A stretch of DNA of 64,000 bases from Camphora micrantha (Eukaryota > Streptophyta > Magnoliopsida > Laurales > Lauraceae), in contig QPKB01000008.1 of assembly GCA_003546025.1 (NCBI GenBank), forward strand, positions 3,534,001 to 3,598,000, given 5' to 3'. This document shows positions 59,048-64,000 of this stretch, in pieces (positions within the stretch are counted from its first letter, which is position 1; every line of letters begins with the position of its first letter). Below the pieces are notes generated by a model. It was not told where the DNA came from. It saw only the letters and a program-made list of their open reading frames with translations, and ran no database searches. A program made the translations under genes and the position numbers.

Positions 59048-60500
59048 CATGCATGTGTGCTCCAGCCAGGTCTAATAAGTAGTCCTGATAGTTTTGACAA
59101 ATGACACGTTTGGCAATGGCCAAGCCAGCCTCAGCTTGGGATATTAAGGGCATGTTTGGTATTGTTTCGGTGGTGTTCCCAATTTTGTACTTAAATCAGG
59201 TTGTGTTGAGTTGTGTGGAGAATATACTATGAAGAACTTGTTTGGCAACTTTATACTTTGCCGAGAATATATGTAGTTCAGAACTTGTTTGCATACATTA
59301 TACTCTGTTGAGAATATATGCAGTACGAAACTAGTTTTGTTTCAATTATCGGAAGCAAGAGAATCATTGGATTTACAATGTGAGATTGACCTTTAAAAAT
59401 TAGAACATTGTGGCAAATTCTTAGAATTTACAATGTGAGCGTGTTCATATCCCAGTCATTATCATAGAAGATAACTGTTGTGCATGTAAAATAACTGTTT
59501 GACTTAGATCCTATAGGTGATGCATGCCTGATTTTTTGGTTAAGTTTATTGCATCAATTGGATTTTCGTACATCTTGTGAAAAAAAAAAAAAAACTCTAT
59601 TTACATGTGTTTAGATATGAGATGAGTTATGTTTTAAGGAGTCTAAAGATAACCAATTACAGGCAAATAGAGTTTCGGCAAGCAAGTTAATGATTTGGAC
59701 AGGCCTTTGGGTAATCTTGTCGACAGGGTCCATCACCATCCCTTCATAAGTCTGTCAATGGAGCTACTCAACGGATTTCCTGAAGGGCCAATCCAGAGAA
59801 AAATAAAAAGAAATCAATTAATTATCTATTTCTGATTTGATTCAATCATATGAAAGGATTGAAAACTCAGGAACTCTACTGTCCATCAAATTTTTATGAT
59901 GTGCATATCTTGAGGTATTTGACCCAACATGACTGACTCCCCCATGAGGCCAGCCAAATCCACACAAAAGCACGCCATGGAAATCTAGGGTGTGTTTTGA
60001 TTTCATTTATTATTATTATTATTTGAATCTTGCTACATCCCTACAAAGATTAATGGGGTGGCTTATAATTTTAATAGAATTGCTGTGATTTGGGTTGGTG
60101 TTTCTTGATTTTTGTGTTGTCATGTTGTCCTTGGATACTAACGAAATACTTCTATGTTTTTCTTCAAAAAAATGGTTTGCTCCCCTCTCTCTGCCTCTCT
60201 TTGAAATCTGTTCAATGCAAAGGGTGGGCAATATCTCCCCCACCACCACTCACACACAGACACACAAGTAGAACAAGTGGGAAACCAAATAGAGAAGCGT
60301 GAGGTAACACTTCTCACCCAAAGTGACAGGGAACGTCCTTAGGATAAACACTAATCACAGGACGCAAGACCATCCAAAAAAAAAAAAGCATTTGACCATG
60401 ATCAAATCTGGAAGCTTATTTGGATATTGAGCATTTACTTGTAAGAACTGAATTCCTTACAATGGGTAGTTGCAACCCCGTAAAATTGAATCAAGAGGTA
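59048..60500. other. Intergenic downstream of the PUR5-like gene
   Basis: No gene. It has a two-unit imperfect tandem repeat at about 59,233-59,330 (aacttgtttg.ca..ttatact.tg..gagaatatatg) and an A tract at 59,579-59,594. Confidence 0.6.
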
Positions 60501-60504
60501 CAAG

Positions 60505-61525
60505 GTACAAACAGGTCCCATATAGATCTTGCCCCCTTACCTGACGATTGAAACCGATGCCTTATATATAGCAATGGACATTTCAAGTCTTTCTGCCTAA
60601 ATGAAGGTTTAAAATACACACACAAAAACCAGTCATCATCAAATCAGGTTAGAATCGGTAGAAACAGGGTCGGACAATAATATACAGGGCAGAAAATAAA
60701 AATAAAGGATGAGTTAAGGAAGCATACAAAATGGCACAAAGAGGCATGATGGTCTAAGTAACACACTAGAGATATTTAACTGGAAAAACAAATGGTCCCT
60801 AGAGGGTAAGTAAAACAAAGACTTTCTCCCTGATGAAATATAGTGATAATATCATGATATATATGCAATGGTATTTTTCAGTGACTAGTAGAACAAAGAA
60901 GAGCACCAACAATTTCATCCATTCCTAGCTTTTTACATTTAGCGGACCCATGAATTTCAGATTAGTAACTTAATTAATATATAGCTCTACCAAAAGAAAA
61001 ACTTAATTAATATACAAATGCAAATCTCACCAATCAATTTTAGTCCCCCTGAAGACAACACAAGATGATGCAGTAAAAAGTTTGAAGTTTTCTAACAGAA
61101 GAACACTTTAAACAGCCTCACTTAATTATCACTTAATTATTAAACATGATCAAATTTAGACAAAAGACAATGTGTATTCATGTACATACACAAATGCCGC
61201 AGCATAATGTTTCCAAAAGCCAGGTTGGTTTCATTCAAAGAAATTGCCTATGTCATCTGGCAACTTATTGTAAAATGAATTTGTGCGCATTACTCCTCAA
61301 GGAAACTAGTGTACTCATGTCAAACTACAATGACCATATTTCCATGCCTGTCATAACTCTCAGAGGAAAACGTGCTCATTTAATGGTTTGGGCACTTGAT
61401 TTCTAGAATCTTAAGAACAATTACTGATGATAAGAAACTAGGTCAACAATTTGAACATGCTTCTCCTTAATGTTGCCTAAAACTAAAAGCCAGCTTGATC
61501 ACATTCAAACAGATGATCACTCAGA
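60505..61525 (-). repeat. Inverted repeat arm, right (partner 50,095-51,080)
   Basis: The reverse complement of the left arm. Together the arms enclose about 9.4 kb that includes the whole PUR5-like gene. Internal phrases ggaaaaacaaatggtc and atcatgatatatatg are also found at about 25,170-25,265. Confidence 0.85.
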
Positions 61526-61628
61526 GAGGAATAGAAGGCTTTATCCACTTCATTTCTAGGATTATAGAAACGGTTACCTGATGAAAAGATATAAGGTGAA
61601 CAGCTAGCTAGCGAAAACGAACAATGTA

Positions 61629-61662
61629 AGAAGAAGAAGTAGTAGTAGTAGTAGTAGTATGT
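61629..61662. repeat. (GAA)n(GTA)n microsatellite
   Basis: A short trinucleotide run in non-coding DNA. Confidence 0.85.
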
Positions 61663-61739
61663 TTTTGTGTAGATACAAAACAACCAAGTTCTATATCCTT
61701 TGTGCGAGCCTAAAATAATACGGACTTGATGGTGATATG

Positions 61740-62400
61740 GCGATGCTCGAAGCCCTGTTGTTGAACTGGTTTTTGGGAATACTGGATGCCTGGAAACAAG
61801 AGAAGAGACAAAGGTTAGAGGCCCCTGACTGTTGGCAGTCATAGGCCCTCCGATGCCAAAGTTGGCACAGTCACTCAGCAAAGGGGAATAAGAGTGGGGG
61901 AGAATGTTCTCTTTTTCTGCATACCTGGTATGGGATCTGTCGTCCTATATTTATAGGTGTAGATGTCTCATCAGAAACTCTCTTAGTGGAGGTAGGTAGA
62001 AAGGGAAAGTCCCATCACCATACCTTGTACTTTTCAGTGGTTATAAATGGAGGTACTGTCCCATCGGACGTACCGTGACCTCCAAAATAATTGCGGATAA
62101 GACCGCTGATAAGGATAACCCCTTATCTTTGATTAATGCCCTGACAGCGTGCTCTGCGACGTCAGCATCTTATTAAATGCGGAATGGACATGTCAGTCTT
62201 TACATCGGCAGACATACCGAACTGCAGCATATCGGTGCACTTGTATGCTACCGACTTGGTCGTTGCCCCCAACCCTTTGGAGGACAAGGCTGGTAGAATT
62301 ACCGAACACGTGGCTTGTTCCGTTTGTTGGGAGAATGCCCCCACACATCCTTGAAACAAGAGCATGAGAACTCTCGACACTAAACAACCACCACCTTGGA
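61740..62400 (+). mobile_element. Possible LTR fragment
   Basis: Base composition is more GC-rich and unlike the flanks, with a TATA-like cctatatttatagg near 61,947 and no coding frame. This resembles the U3/R part of an LTR. No paired LTR, polypurine tract or target-site duplication was found. Confidence 0.3.
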
Positions 62401-62403
62401 ATT

Positions 62404-63737
62404 TAACTAAATCAACGAGAAATAAAGAACAGATATAGCATGACAGAAATTCCATGTGGCAAACAGCCATGTCCTGGACCTCAAGTAACCATGGCAGTTT
62501 GCAGAGAAATAAAAACCTCAAGCGTCATTCTTGTTTATAGATGAGAAATGCTAAGGCCTGTTTGTCTGCACTAGATTACGTAGGAACTCATGTTCAAATG
62601 TTTTAAAAAAAAAAAACAGAAAAGAAAAGAAAAAGGAACTCATGTACAAATGAGCTTCACCTACGGACAATTAATTAAGACGAGAGGGGTGAAGGATATG
62701 AGGTGAAGAGTAAAGCAAAGGAGTAAAGCAAAGGACTGATCATTCTGCTGGCCAGGCAGGAAAGATGTTCATCCATTTAAAGTTCATATCATGAGAAAAC
62801 CCAAACTGTATTATATGGTGAGCAGCCACATTAAGAACGGTCAATGAACCCAAAATCCATTCCGACAACCTAGAAGTCTCATGAATGATATCCAAGACTT
62901 TTGAATTAATAGCCGAACATCACCACAGTAAGAGCATTCGAAAATCAGTGGCGGATTCAGGATTTTCATTTGACGGGGGCTTACAATAATCACTTAAAAT
63001 AGTGAATCACTATTTTGTTGTTCTTTCTTAACATTAACTTTAGCAAAAGAGAAAATATATTGCATTTACAGAATATCTAATTACGTCAACTAACATTCTA
63101 TCATCAAAATTTATATGACGTTTGTACTAATGTTTTAAGGTTCCTTCTTCCAACTCATATTCCAAGTAGATACTCTCACATTAATATCTAATGTCAACAA
63201 ATTAAATGTGAGGGCCCGCCCTATCTCTCATAATAAGGTGAGAGCTATCTCTCATAAGAGCATCACCCATATGTGTGTGTGTATATAAAGTTTAATGACG
63301 CGAGTAATAATATACATCTAAGTTTTTAATTTGTGTTCTTTAACTTCCCTTAATCAATACTTTACACATACATGCCTTAAAGTGGTTACAAATGGAGACC
63401 AAAGGTGAACACCCAAAAATGATCATCAAATAACCTCATCTTTAATGGAAATCAAATCAAGAGAATATGAGAAATAAATACACAGCTATCACCCTAGATA
63501 TTTTGATACCGAGGAAAGTCAAGATCCCATTTACATCTCCATCTTATTTACTTTCTTCTTCACCTCATAACCTTCACCCCTCGTCTCTTTAATTGTCTTT
63601 AAATAGAGCTCATTTGAACATGAGTTACTATGTAATATAGTGCAAACAAACAGGCCCTTAGCATTAATCTTCTATTAACAGGGATGGTGCTCGAGGTTTT
63701 TATCTCTCTTCGAACTGCCATGGTTGCTTGGGGTCTG
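62404..63737. other. Intergenic; one hAT-like terminus
   Basis: No gene. At 62,948 the sequence cagtggcggattcaggattttca closely resembles the reverse-complemented right terminus of the hAT-like element in PUR5 intron 2 (cagtggcggacccaggattttca). I did not find the opposite terminus, so it may be a truncated relative. Confidence 0.45.
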
Positions 63738-64000
63738 AAATTCCATGATAACATAAACCAATGAATAATGAACCCTGCTGTCTTAATAATGGAACTACAA
63801 AATTTTATGAGTCTCACAAGCAAGAATTCATCATCTGAGCATACTAGGCTAGCATACCTCCTGATGCAAATAATACATACAACAGAAATCGAGTTTACTC
63901 ATGAGACATCTAATACCTGCCCATTCTTTCATTTCTATATACTCCAATCATCCAATGAGTACTTCCAACTGTTCCCTTCAAATACACCACAAACTGGAGG
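63738..64000 (-). other. Copy of the PUR5 3' flank at the window edge
   Basis: Similar to 35,490-35,715 in the same orientation (aatgaataatgaac, taatggaact, gaattcatcat.tgagcat, aaatcgagtttactcat, ccaactgttcc, acaccacaaa). In the intact PUR5 gene this sequence lies just beyond the stop codon, so a further minus-strand PUR5 copy probably begins within a few hundred bases beyond the window. Confidence 0.8.

Noticed and set aside
1..64000. tRNA, rRNA, CRISPR or bacterial-type operons
   Set aside because: None seen. The tRNA-like boxes found belong to SINEs with A-tails rather than to cloverleaf-forming tRNA genes.

Overview
The window is nuclear DNA of a flowering plant. The evidence is multi-exon genes with GT-AG introns, plant-type gene families (patatin-like acyl hydrolases, a class I CXE carboxylesterase, organellar AIR synthase), AT-rich non-coding DNA full of microsatellites, and plant mobile elements (Copia, L1-type LINE, hAT, tRNA-derived SINEs). 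I cannot name the species. All gene models below were built by hand from splice sites, reading frame and comparison of paralogous copies inside the window; no database was consulted.

Layout. 0-1.7 kb: non-coding, retroelement-like DNA and a SINE remnant. 1.8-9.7 kb: two patatin-like genes arranged head to head, with identical seven-exon structure. The minus-strand copy has an intact frame, but Asp replaces the nucleophilic Ser of the GTSTGG motif. The plus-strand copy keeps the Ser but carries a one-base frameshift in exon 2. 9.7-17.5 kb: gene-poor, with a dead hAT transposase tail and long simple repeats. 17.6 kb: a near-perfect hairpin. 17.9-18.9 kb: an intact intronless carboxylesterase gene (minus). 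19.8-25.3 kb: a large tandem duplication, one unit with a SINE flanked by 12-bp target-site duplications. 25.6-30.4 kb: an inverted repeat pair enclosing a direct duplication. 31-35 kb: small repeats, a coding-like fragment and a possible HMG-box remnant.

35.8-42.8 kb (minus): a complete eight-exon PUR5 gene (AIR synthase, de novo purine synthesis). Its introns hold a hAT-type non-autonomous element with an 8-bp target-site duplication and an unusual rearranged Copia mini-element with a 5-bp target-site duplication. 45.4-45.8 kb: a small intronless gene for a TPR-like protein. 46.8-50.1 kb: a degenerate LINE (minus). 55.1-59.0 kb (plus): a second PUR5-like gene. Its frame can be kept open through all eight exons, but most active-site motifs are altered or missing. 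It lies between inverted ~1-kb repeats (50.1-51.1 and 60.5-61.5 kb). The last ~260 bp of the window match the 3' flank of the intact PUR5 gene in the same orientation, which predicts a third PUR5 copy just beyond the right edge.

The main theme is local duplication followed by divergence of two housekeeping or lipid-metabolism gene families. In each family one copy looks catalytically compromised. The most interesting objects are the PUR5-like apparent pseudoenzyme and the Ser-to-Asp patatin.
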